NCBI GenBank assembly: GCA_033762735.1
Contig: JANRLJ010000217.1
Span: forward strand, 21,358 to 85,357
Source of the DNA: JANRLJ01 sp033762735
Lineage (GTDB): Bacteria; Chloroflexota; Anaerolineae; Aggregatilineales; Phototrophicaceae
DNA length: 64,000 nucleotides
Direction of reading: 5' to 3'
The notes beneath the pieces are model-generated. The model saw only the letters and a list, made by a program, of their open reading frames with translations. It did no database searches and was not told the DNA's origin. Below, piece by piece: positions 7,588 to 15,118 of the stretch. A program made the translations under genes and the position numbers. Each line of letters begins with the position of its first letter. Positions within the stretch are counted from its first letter, which is position 1.

Positions 7588-9816
7588 ATGCAGCGCCTTA
7601 TCTTATTCTTTATGCTGTTGCTGGTCGTGCTTGTCCCTGTCCCTGATCTGTGGGCACAAACAGACGGTGTGCCAGCAGACGGGCTTGACCTGGATCGTAT
7701 TCGACAGGCAACGGTGTTTATCATGCAAACCCGCAGTTTCAGCGATTCAGATATTGTCTGCGTTGGAACGGGGACAATCGTCAACCGCAATGGATTAATC
7801 GTCACAAATGCCCATAACACGGTCCCCAATGCAGATTGTGCGGGTGATGGCTTGCTGATTGCCCTGTCGCGCAACGCTGGAGAGCCGCCGATTTTGCAAT
7901 TCCGCGCGGCGATCATTCAGGCTAATCCCGGTCTTGATCTGGCGCTGCTGCAAATCACCAGCGATCTTGATGGACGCGCGATTGATCCTGCATCACTGGC
8001 ACTGCCCTTTGTTGAACTGGCGGATTCATCGCTGGTTGTTCTGGATGAAACGATTACCATTGCTGGCTATCCCGGCGTTGGTAACGAACCGTTTGAAGCC
8101 ATGCGTGGGACAGTCAGCGGCTTCGTGGCGGAACCCAGCGGCGGTGAACGTGCCTGGTTCAAGACAGACGCGGCCATTCCGGGGACGATGACGGGCGGGG
8201 GTGTGTACAATGCGGAGGGACTGCTGATCGGCATTCCGACGACCGCCCCTGTGACAAATCTGATCGCGGACACCACCTGCCTTTATCTTCAGGATACTAA
8301 CGATGACGGACTGGTCAATCAGGCAGATGGCTGTGTTCCCGTTGGGGGCTTCATCAACGCCATTCGCCCGTCAAATTTTGTGCGCCCGCTGCTGCGTGCT
8401 GCATCGCTGGGCTTGCAGGTCGAAAGGCTCACGCCCCCTGCGTTTCAGACCGTTGTTGAAGGGGACCCGACCTTCAGCAACCTGTTCTTCGCGACCGCCG
8501 TCACTGAGGGAATGCCCGTGAGCGTGGTGAACAGCCTGCCCACCGGGACAAGCAGCGTCTATCTGTTTTTTGATTACGCCAACATGCGGCCAGAAACCGT
8601 GTATGAACTGCGCGTCACGACAAACGGCATCCCGAACCCGACCTTCTCACTCGCTCAGGTGCGCTGGAGCGGCGGGAGCGGTGGGCTGTGGTACATCGGC
8701 CACAGTGAACAGGTCTGGCCGAACGGCACTTATGAGTTTTCGCTGTTCATTAACGGCCTTGCCAGCGGACGAGCGACAATTTTAATCGGCGGTGCTCCAC
8801 AGGAAGTGCCCTCGTTCAGCAATATTCTGTTCGGCCTGCTGGATGAAACCGGCAACCTTTATGGGACGGGATATGTGCTGGGAACGGGAAGCACCATCAG
8901 CGCCAGTTTCATCTACGACAACATGACACCGGATTTACCCTGGACAGCAATCTGGTATTACAACGGCGTGGAAAGCACTCGTTCAGAAGGGCTGTGGACG
9001 CGCGATGACAACGGCGTAGGCGACACAAGTATTGTCAGCGCTACCCTGCTGTCCGGGCGTTACCGCCTGGCGCTCTACATTGATGGCCGTCTGGCGGCGT
9101 TGGCCGACTTCACCATTGCAGGCGCACGTGATGCCGCCTTCGCCCGTGTCTTCTCCAACACGCGCTTTGTCTCGGCGGATACACCCCAGGAAGCGCCGCG
9201 CGCACCTCGACTAAGCACTTTCACCAGCGGTGAGGAAGCGGTTTATGCCCTGTTTGATTGGGAACAGTTCGCCCCTGGAACGCTGTGGACGCTGCGGTGG
9301 ATGGTGGACGATGATGTATTTTATGAGGAAATCCTGCCCTGGGAAAATACCGAAACTGGACAGAATTTTCTGATGCGGTTAAGCGGACGCAATGGTATCC
9401 CTGACGGCAGCTATCGGATGGAGATTTACATCAGTACTGTTCGGTTAGCCTTTGTTGAAGCTGAAGTCGGAATCGGACAGCTCCCGATTGATGTCTTCGC
9501 GCAGGCCAGCGGTGTTCAGCTTCGCGGGCGCATCATTGATGCAGAAACCGGGCTAGGCATCCCGGAAGTGACCTTTATCCTTATCAGCGAAGACTACTCC
9601 GTGGCAGACTTTACCTGGAACCGCAGCCAGATTTTTGCGACGGCCATCACCGACCGCGCCGGACGCTTCCAGATTGACCGTCTGCTGCAATTTGAAGCCC
9701 CCTACAGCGTGATGATCGCGGCAGACGGCTATCTGCCCATCAGCGCCGATGGCGTTCTGGTCGATGCCGAAACCCCCAATCCACTGGAAATTGTCATTCC
9801 GCTGACGCGAGACTGA
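7588..9816 (+). CDS. large secreted S1/HtrA-like protease homologue with C-terminal beta repeats
   Basis: A 742-residue exported protein. The ATG at 7588 is chosen because GAGGG precedes it; a TTG four codons upstream is less likely. Residues 1-24 are a signal peptide ending in WAQ. Residues about 38-260 have a trypsin/HtrA fold: GTIVNRNGLIVTNAH gives His76 and NPGLDLALL gives Asp117. The nucleophile loop reads PGTMTGGGV, so Thr202 stands where Ser is expected. Three repeats of about 110 residues follow (about 295-400, 405-515, 520-640), each ending in a GxYxxxLYIDG-like strand, then a carboxypeptidase-regulatory-like domain (about 645-742) with RGRIIDAETGLGIP. It may be an inactive or unusual protease; the repeats suggest binding or cell-wall attachment. 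Confidence 0.85.
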   Translation: MQRLILFFMLLLVVLVPVPDLWAQTDGVPADGLDLDRIRQATVFIMQTRSFSDSDIVCVGTGTIVNRNGLIVTNAHNTVPNADCAGDGLLIALSRNAGEPPILQFRAAIIQANPGLDLALLQITSDLDGRAIDPASLALPFVELADSSLVVLDETITIAGYPGVGNEPFEAMRGTVSGFVAEPSGGERAWFKTDAAIPGTMTGGGVYNAEGLLIGIPTTAPVTNLIADTTCLYLQDTNDDGLVNQADGCVPVGGFINAIRPSNFVRPLLRAASLGLQVERLTPPAFQTVVEGDPTFSNLFFATAVTEGMPVSVVNSLPTGTSSVYLFFDYANMRPETVYELRVTTNGIPNPTFSLAQVRWSGGSGGLWYIGHSEQVWPNGTYEFSLFINGLASGRATILIGGAPQEVPSFSNILFGLLDETGNLYGTGYVLGTGSTISASFIYDNMTPDLPWTAIWYYNGVESTRSEGLWTRDDNGVGDTSIVSATLLSGRYRLALYIDGRLAALADFTIAGARDAAFARVFSNTRFVSADTPQEAPRAPRLSTFTSGEEAVYALFDWEQFAPGTLWTLRWMVDDDVFYEEILPWENTETGQNFLMRLSGRNGIPDGSYRMEIYISTVRLAFVEAEVGIGQLPIDVFAQASGVQLRGRIIDAETGLGIPEVTFILISEDYSVADFTWNRSQIFATAITDRAGRFQIDRLLQFEAPYSVMIAADGYLPISADGVLVDAETPNPLEIVIPLTRD

Positions 9817-9823
9817 GTACAAA

Positions 9824-10618
9824 ATGGTGGAAAAACAACGGTTGGATATTGCCCTGGTCGAGCGGGAACTCGCCCCGACCCGTGAAAAGGCACGCGGCAT
9901 GATTATGGCTGGTGAAGTCACTGTGAATGGGCAGATGGTCGATAAGCCGGGAACACGTATTGCAGTCAGCGACGATGTGCAGATCAAACCCCGGCAGCGC
10001 TTTGTCAGTCGTGGTGGGGATAAGCTGGCGGGTGCGCTGGTCGATTTTGGGTTCGACGTGGTTGAACGTGTTTGTGCCGATGTGGGTGCGAGTACGGGGG
10101 GCTTTACCGACTGCCTGCTTACCAACGGGGCGAAGCGCGTGTACGCCATTGATGTTGGCTACGGCATTCTGGATTATCGACTGCGGCAGGATGAACGGGT
10201 AGTGGTGATGGAGCGAACCAACGCCCGCTATGTACAAACCCTGCCCGAAGCCGTCAGTCTGGTCGTGGTGGATGCCTCGTTCATCTCGCTTAAACTGCTG
10301 CTTCCGGTGTTTCAGGCCTGGATGCAAACCCCGGCGGATGTGATTGCGCTCATTAAGCCACAGTTTGAAGCTGGACAGAAGGACGTGGGCAAAGGCGGCG
10401 TGGTCAAGGACAGTGCTGTGCATGAGCGTGTGCTGACCGAAGTGGTCGAAAATGCGTTGCAGCAGGGGTATTCCCTGCTTGGCATGACTGTCTCACCGCT
10501 GAAAGGCCCCGCCGGAAATACCGAGTTTTTTGGCTGGTTCGGCTGGAAGACCGATACCCCTGCGATTGCCGATGCCGCCGCAGCAATTCAGCAAACCGTG
10601 CAGCGCTCCACGAATTGA
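9824..10618 (+). CDS. tlyA: TlyA family rRNA 2'-O-methyltransferase
   Basis: Expected to use S-adenosylmethionine to 2'-O-methylate cytidines in 16S/23S rRNA. Members are also annotated as hemolysin A. The 264-residue protein has an N-terminal S4 RNA-binding domain (about 4-64, with RLDIALVE and SREKA-type ARG residues) ending in VSRGGDKL. A FtsJ-like Rossmann methyltransferase domain follows, with DVGASTGGFTDCLL as SAM motif I near residues 86-99 and a KPQFEAG motif near 184. It starts 7 nt after the protease gene. Length is normal (about 245-270). Hemolysin function is not implied. Confidence 0.93.
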   Translation: MVEKQRLDIALVERELAPTREKARGMIMAGEVTVNGQMVDKPGTRIAVSDDVQIKPRQRFVSRGGDKLAGALVDFGFDVVERVCADVGASTGGFTDCLLTNGAKRVYAIDVGYGILDYRLRQDERVVVMERTNARYVQTLPEAVSLVVVDASFISLKLLLPVFQAWMQTPADVIALIKPQFEAGQKDVGKGGVVKDSAVHERVLTEVVENALQQGYSLLGMTVSPLKGPAGNTEFFGWFGWKTDTPAIADAAAAIQQTVQRSTN

Positions 10619-10641
10619 CGCGCCGCTTTTCCCCACGCTTC

Positions 10642-10650
10642 TGTTATAAT
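10642..10650 (+). promoter_or_regulatory. extended -10 promoter for lepA
   Basis: TGTTATAAT is a perfect extended -10 (TGn plus TATAAT), 30 nt upstream of the lepA ATG and just past the tlyA stop. No -35 lies at a normal distance. The same 9-mer precedes the 2-oxoglutarate dehydrogenase gene at 24165. Confidence 0.7.
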
Positions 10651-10680
10651 CCGCTCAATTGGTGCGAAACGGACTTGAAG

Positions 10681-12483
10681 ATGGATCGTAAAAACATACG
10701 GAATTTTTGCATTATCGCCCATGTCGATCATGGCAAAAGCACCCTGGCAGATCGTCTGCTGCAACTGACGCAGACCGTTTCTGATCGGGAAATGCAGGAA
10801 CAACTGCTGGACAGCATGGATCTGGAACGCGAGCGAGGCGTGACGATTAAAGCGTCTGCCGTGCGCATGTCCTATAAGGATGATAACGGGGAAGAATATG
10901 TCATTAACCTGATTGACACCCCTGGGCATGTGGACTTTACCTATGAAGTCAGCCGCGCTTTGCAGGCGTGTGAGGGTGCGGTGCTGGTGGTCGATTCGAG
11001 CCAGGGCATCGAAGCGCAGACACTCAGCAACGTATATCTCGCGCTGGAGCAGGATTTGGAGCTGGTGCCGGTCATCAACAAGATTGATCTGCCCGCAGCC
11101 CGCCCGGACGAAATCGCGCAGGAGATCGAAGACCTGCTGGGGCTGGACGCGACCGAGATGACGCGCATTTCGGCCAAGAACGGTATTGGCGTCGAGGATG
11201 TCCTGAAGGCGGTTATTCAGAAAGTGCCGCCGCCTAAAGGTGACTCCACCGCCCCACTCCGGGCGCTGGTGTTCGACTCCCACTACGATGCTTATAAAGG
11301 CGTGGTCGCCTACATTCGTATCGTCGATGGGCAGATCAGCCGCCGCGACGTGCTCAAACTCATGGCGACCGATGCAAAATTCGAGCCAGTCGAACTGGGT
11401 ATTTTTAATCCGAGTATGCGCCCGGTGGATGCGCTTGGTGCTGGCGAGGTGGGCTATGTGGCAACCGGGTTGAAGACGGTGCGCGAATGCCGCGTGGGGG
11501 ATACACTGACGGTTGCGATCAACGGCGCGTCCGAACCGCTTCCCGGCTATAAGCAGGCCAAACCGATGGTGTTCGCCGGGATTTACCCGACTGACAACGA
11601 TGAGTACAGTACCCTGCGCGATGCACTGGAAAAGCTGCAACTGAATGACGCTTCCCTCGTCTTTGAGCCAGAAAACTCACAGGCGCTCAACTTCGGCTTT
11701 CGTGTCGGCTTCCTCGGCCTGTTCCACATGGAGATTATTCAGGAACGCCTCGAACGCGAATACGACCTCGACATCCTGGCGACCGCTCCGAGCGTGGAAT
11801 ATCGGGTTGTCAAACGTGACGGAGAGATTATCAGCATCGACAGTCCGGCAGAGCTTCCTGACGAAAGCACCATTGAGGAAATCCGCGAACCCTGGATGAA
11901 AATCCAGATTTACACACCGCAGGAATACATCGGGCCGATCATGGATATCGTGATCAAAAAGCGCGGCGAGTATGTGACGACTGAATATCTTGACCCCACC
12001 CGTGTGATTCTGCACTATAAGCTGCCGCTCTCGGAACTCATCATTGACTTCTATGACAAGCTGAAAAGTGTCTCGAAGGGCTATGCCAGCCTCGATTATC
12101 AGTTCGACGAATACCGTCCTGGTGATCTGGTGAAGATGGACGTGCTGGTGAACAACGATCCGGTTGATGCGCTGACGATGATCGTCCATAGGGATCACGC
12201 TTATCATAAAGGTCAGAGGTTGGTCACGAAGCTGAAAGACTTAATTCCCCGGCAGATGTTCGTTGTCCCCATTCAGGCAGCGGTGGGCAAGCGCATTATC
12301 TCCCGTGCTAATGTGAGCGCAATGCGCAAGGACGTGCTTGCAAAGTGCTATGGTGGTGACATCACGCGCAAGAAAAAGCTGCTGGAAAAGCAGAAAAAAG
12401 GCAAGAAGCGCATGAAGATGATCGGTCAGGTAGAAGTGCCGCAGGAAGCCTTTATGGCGCTTCTCAGCCTGGACGAAGAATAA
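10681..12483 (+). CDS. lepA: elongation factor 4 (LepA)
   Basis: Ribosome-associated GTPase that promotes back-translocation or recovery of stalled ribosomes. The 600-residue protein begins IRNFCIIAHVDHGKSTLADRLLQ, cited by its P-loop AHVDHGKST, has the effector segment DLERERGVTIKA, DTPGHVD, and NKIDLP. The C-terminus KKKLLEKQKKGKKRMK followed by VPQEAFMALL is specific to LepA and excludes TypA/BipA and EF-G. The ATG at 10681 is used because it starts the conserved domain and follows a promoter at 10642-10650; the longer frame begins before that promoter. A terminator follows directly. Confidence 0.97.
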   Translation: MDRKNIRNFCIIAHVDHGKSTLADRLLQLTQTVSDREMQEQLLDSMDLERERGVTIKASAVRMSYKDDNGEEYVINLIDTPGHVDFTYEVSRALQACEGAVLVVDSSQGIEAQTLSNVYLALEQDLELVPVINKIDLPAARPDEIAQEIEDLLGLDATEMTRISAKNGIGVEDVLKAVIQKVPPPKGDSTAPLRALVFDSHYDAYKGVVAYIRIVDGQISRRDVLKLMATDAKFEPVELGIFNPSMRPVDALGAGEVGYVATGLKTVRECRVGDTLTVAINGASEPLPGYKQAKPMVFAGIYPTDNDEYSTLRDALEKLQLNDASLVFEPENSQALNFGFRVGFLGLFHMEIIQERLEREYDLDILATAPSVEYRVVKRDGEIISIDSPAELPDESTIEEIREPWMKIQIYTPQEYIGPIMDIVIKKRGEYVTTEYLDPTRVILHYKLPLSELIIDFYDKLKSVSKGYASLDYQFDEYRPGDLVKMDVLVNNDPVDALTMIVHRDHAYHKGQRLVTKLKDLIPRQMFVVPIQAAVGKRIISRANVSAMRKDVLAKCYGGDITRKKKLLEKQKKGKKRMKMIGQVEVPQEAFMALLSLDEE

Positions 12484-12492
12484 ATAACCATA

Positions 12493-12524
12493 GGGCGCGG
12501 TCGTTGGACTGCGCCCCTTTTTAT
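12493..12524 (+). terminator. rho-independent terminator of lepA
   Basis: GGGCGC at 12493-12498 pairs with GCGCCC at 12511-12516, followed by a TTTTTATT run. It ends at the stop codon of the convergent PyrE-like gene. Confidence 0.85.
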
Positions 12525-13075
12525 TACTTCACTGTAAGCCATTCCAGTACGATGTTTCCCTGCCCTGCTGGAATCCTCCCCCTTTCAACCGCCTTCTTCA
12601 CAAGGGATAGCAGATCAAGGAGCGAGAAACGTTCAACTCCTTGCACCACTCCGGCGCTGTCATCCAGCATCAGCACCACCGCTTCAACCTCTAACCCCAC
12701 CCGGCGACCTTTCTGAATTAGTGCTTCTACTGCGCTGCTACCTGAAAATGAGGTGGCAACAATCAGGACGGGATGCCCGACATCATACGCGCCCACGAGA
12801 TCATACACAGGCGCTTCCTCGCTGTTCTGGCTGTAAACCAGGGGAATACCGGAGTGAAGCGACAGAGCGAGGGCGAACGGCAGCGAGTCCACCGGGCACA
12901 ACAGCCGATCAAAACGGGTCAGATCAAGCTGCTGTGCGGCCTGGGCGGCGGCGTTTTGCAGAATATCGGGATAGGACGGCAGCAGATGCAGCGCCAATCG
13001 AAGCGGTACTCCATCTTCAAACCATCCAAATTGAACGAGGCCAGCATCCAGCAGCAGGTCGGCCAGTTCAGACAT
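12524..13075 (-). CDS. degenerate orotate phosphoribosyltransferase-like protein
   Basis: A 183-residue protein whose order of segments follows orotate phosphoribosyltransferase: FDRLLCPVDSLPFALALSL near 70-88, GIPLVYSQ near 91-98, GAYDVGHPVLIVATSFSGSS near 108-127 and VEAVVLMLDDSAG after it. The PRPP-binding loop, normally acidic DDxxTTGGS, reads VATSFSGSS with no acidic pair, and the KxxK.hG orotate/PRPP segment is missing. Catalysis is therefore doubtful. The start at 13075 (MSEL) has GGAGG 9 nt upstream; the ATG at 13081 is too close. It overlaps the PyrF-like gene by 8 nt, the same order as PyrF-PyrE UMP synthase fusions. Assignment is by pattern and not proven. Confidence 0.6.
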   Translation of the reverse strand: MSELADLLLDAGLVQFGWFEDGVPLRLALHLLPSYPDILQNAAAQAAQQLDLTRFDRLLCPVDSLPFALALSLHSGIPLVYSQNSEEAPVYDLVGAYDVGHPVLIVATSFSGSSAVEALIQKGRRVGLEVEAVVLMLDDSAGVVQGVERFSLLDLLSLVKKAVERGRIPAGQGNIVLEWLTVK

Positions 13076-13679
13076 CACCATAGGCCTCCAGCGCGGCGCG
13101 GATTTGTACGGTGAATTCCTCGCTCATGAACTGACCCAGAAACGTTTCGCCCAGGACTTCAAAATTCAGGGGTACACCAACCGGATTCACGATACTCAGT
13201 ATGTTCATCTCCTGCCAGTAGACCCCCACCCGTCGCGGCGCATCGGCCACTTTTGGCGAGCCGCTGCGCATCACGAACACGCCTTTGTCCTCGCGTGTGA
13301 GATAAGCGTCGATAAACTGGCTATCTGTGACGGTTGCGGCGTCTGCGCCAAACGCCTGTTCATCCAGCAGTGCAGCATAGCCTCGCAGTGCAAAGGGGCC
13401 ATGGAGAACTGTCATTGAGTCGCCACGCACATAGTGGATGGTGCGTTCCAGCGCGACCGCCCCCGCTGCCCCAACTGCCAGATAGGCCGCCAGATCGAAC
13501 AGATACAGACTGACAACATCACGTGTGGCCTTAATGATGGCCTTGCCATAAGGCAGAAAGGGATCGTCGTAAACCTGGATCGGCAGCGGTAGGCGAGCCA
13601 GACGCGGCGCCAGCAGCAGCGCCAGTGATTTGGGTCGTGCGCCATGAATTTCGGTAAGGCGGGTGACAAAATCAGTCAT
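13068..13679 (-). CDS. degenerate orotidine-5'-phosphate decarboxylase-like protein
   Basis: A 203-residue protein starting MTDFVTRL; the longer frame upstream runs into cinA in another frame and is not used. A run near residues 60-85 (AVGAAGAVALERTIHYV) aligns with the family 2 OMP decarboxylase helix before the active site. Later FGADAATVTDSQF and EDKGVFVMRSGSPK align with the ADAVTV and KGVFVLCRTSNP segments. The catalytic DxKxxD (DAKRGDI) motif between them is absent; the corresponding stretch reads GPFALRGYAALL. It overlaps cinA by 8 nt upstream and the PyrE-like gene by 8 nt downstream. I infer a non-catalytic paralogue; the fold assignment needs a profile search. Confidence 0.55.
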   Translation of the reverse strand: MTDFVTRLTEIHGARPKSLALLLAPRLARLPLPIQVYDDPFLPYGKAIIKATRDVVSLYLFDLAAYLAVGAAGAVALERTIHYVRGDSMTVLHGPFALRGYAALLDEQAFGADAATVTDSQFIDAYLTREDKGVFVMRSGSPKVADAPRRVGVYWQEMNILSIVNPVGVPLNFEVLGETFLGQFMSEEFTVQIRAALEAYGDV

Positions 13680-14904
13680 TTGGCTGTGCTTGCTCCCGAA
13701 GCATCTGCCACACGACAGACAGCGTCCACATCGCCGACCAGATGCGTCCCATCTCAGATTTACCGCCGAAGCCATACACGCGGCTGCGGGCATTGTGAGG
13801 GGTATACACTGCAACGGCAGTGCCTTCATTTGCATCGGAGGCTTCTTCCACATCAGGGTTGCTGATAATGGCGATTCCGGCGTTTGCCTGCTGCTGCCTG
13901 CACAGATGCTCCGCAACTGCAGCCGCGACATCACGCAGGGGCATTTCGATGGACAATCCGAACGCTTCGCGAACACGTTCTGGCGTTGGATAGGCGCTAT
14001 ACAGCACGGTTCCATCTGCCTGTCCCTGGAGCGCCTGCGCGGGATGACTTTCCATCCCGGCAACTGCGACAGCCAGCTTACCGTTGGTCTGTTTCAGGAA
14101 ATTCAGCAGCACACTTTCCAGCCGTTCACCATCGACCCCGTAGATATAGGTCCCAATGCGTTCACGCAGCTTTGCTTCGGTTTCGGCAATCATCCGGTCG
14201 GCTTCGGCTTCGGTTTCCGCTTTAGCGGTGATACGCACATCCACCTGGCCGCTGTGCGCTGCAAGGCCGATGGTCGGATTACTCATCTCCAGTAGTTCGT
14301 TCCCGATCATCTCATCCAGCGCACTTTCGCCTACGCCGGCTGTTCTGAGCGTTCTGGCCTTAATGATGCCGAGTTGAAAACGTTCGTGAAGATAAGGCAC
14401 GACCCGTTCGGTCATCAGAAATTTCATCTCGCGTGGTACACCCGGCAGGCTGATGACGACTGAATCCTGCTGTTCGACGATAAACGAAGGTGCGGTGCCC
14501 ACCGGGTTTTCGATCACCTTCGCCCCGTCGGGAAGAAAAGCCTGCCGTCGGTTGTTCTCGGTCATTTTGACCTGAAAGCCTGCGAAACGGGCGGCGATCT
14601 GTTCCAGCAAATCCGGATGGAAGGACAGGCCACGTCCGGTCGCCATCGCAACCGCCTCGCGCGTTTTGTCATCTACTGTTGGGCCGAGTCCACCGCACGT
14701 GATGACTACCTGTGCCCGTTGTAAGGCAATCTGAATGGCCTGTGCGATACGATGTTCGTTGTCACCAACGGAGGTCATGAAGTAGAGGTTGATGCCCAGG
14801 TCGCGCAGGACACGGGCGATGTACACGGAGTTGGTGTCTGTCAGTTCTCCCAGCAAAATCTCCGTACCGATGGCGATAACTTCTGCATTTAAGGAGTCGC
14901 TCAT
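13672..14904 (-). CDS. cinA: CinA-family protein with altered C-terminal domain
   Basis: A 410-residue protein starting MSDSLNAEVIAIGTEILLGE, cited by AIGTEILLGE. The ATG at 14934 is an alternative but the domain begins at the later one. The N-terminal MoaB/MogA-like (COG1058) domain is intact: TCGGLGPTVDD near residues 75-85 and SLPGVPREM near 160, associated with ADP-ribose/NAD-derivative hydrolysis. The C-terminal nicotinamide-nucleotide amidase domain normally has AESCTGG; here the matching place reads AGMESHPAQ, so the Ser nucleophile motif is lost and deamidase activity is doubtful. It heads an overlapping three-gene operon with PyrF-like and PyrE-like genes. Confidence 0.85.
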   Translation of the reverse strand: MSDSLNAEVIAIGTEILLGELTDTNSVYIARVLRDLGINLYFMTSVGDNEHRIAQAIQIALQRAQVVITCGGLGPTVDDKTREAVAMATGRGLSFHPDLLEQIAARFAGFQVKMTENNRRQAFLPDGAKVIENPVGTAPSFIVEQQDSVVISLPGVPREMKFLMTERVVPYLHERFQLGIIKARTLRTAGVGESALDEMIGNELLEMSNPTIGLAAHSGQVDVRITAKAETEAEADRMIAETEAKLRERIGTYIYGVDGERLESVLLNFLKQTNGKLAVAVAGMESHPAQALQGQADGTVLYSAYPTPERVREAFGLSIEMPLRDVAAAVAEHLCRQQQANAGIAIISNPDVEEASDANEGTAVAVYTPHNARSRVYGFGGKSEMGRIWSAMWTLSVVWQMLREQAQPND

Positions 14905-14973
14905 TTCGTCTCGTTTCGTTTGTGCTTGTGTCATTTCAATTTTTGCCGATTTGATTAAAACTTTAAACACTTT

Positions 14974-15002
14974 TTGGCAAAAGTCTTGAAAGCCATTATA
15001 AT
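14974..15002 (+). promoter_or_regulatory. sigma70-type promoter for the UgpC-like ATPase
   Basis: TTGGCA at 14974-14979 and TATAAT at 14997-15002 are separated by 17 bp, close to consensus. The start codon lies about 110 nt downstream, leaving a long leader in which I see no recognised riboswitch. The site lies in the divergent region upstream of cinA. Confidence 0.75.
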
Positions 15003-15118
15003 TTCTCCTCATTGGTGTTTAATGCCGCAGCGCAAAAAGTTTGTGCATTTTCACCAACAATGTTGATAAATTGATCCCTTATTGATGGATCGGCACCACT
15101 TATGCGAGGAGGACCGGA

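Noticed and set aside
9824..10618. Hemolysin/toxin role for TlyA
   Set aside because: The S4 plus FtsJ architecture indicates an rRNA methyltransferase; the hemolysin name is historical.
10681..12483. TypA/BipA assignment for the translational GTPase
   Set aside because: The C-terminal KKKLLEKQKKGKKRMK and VPQEAF motifs are specific to LepA.
15003..15118. Riboswitch in the leader of the UgpC-like gene
   Set aside because: The leader is about 110 nt, but I could not find a conserved aptamer core or a clear terminator/antiterminator pair.
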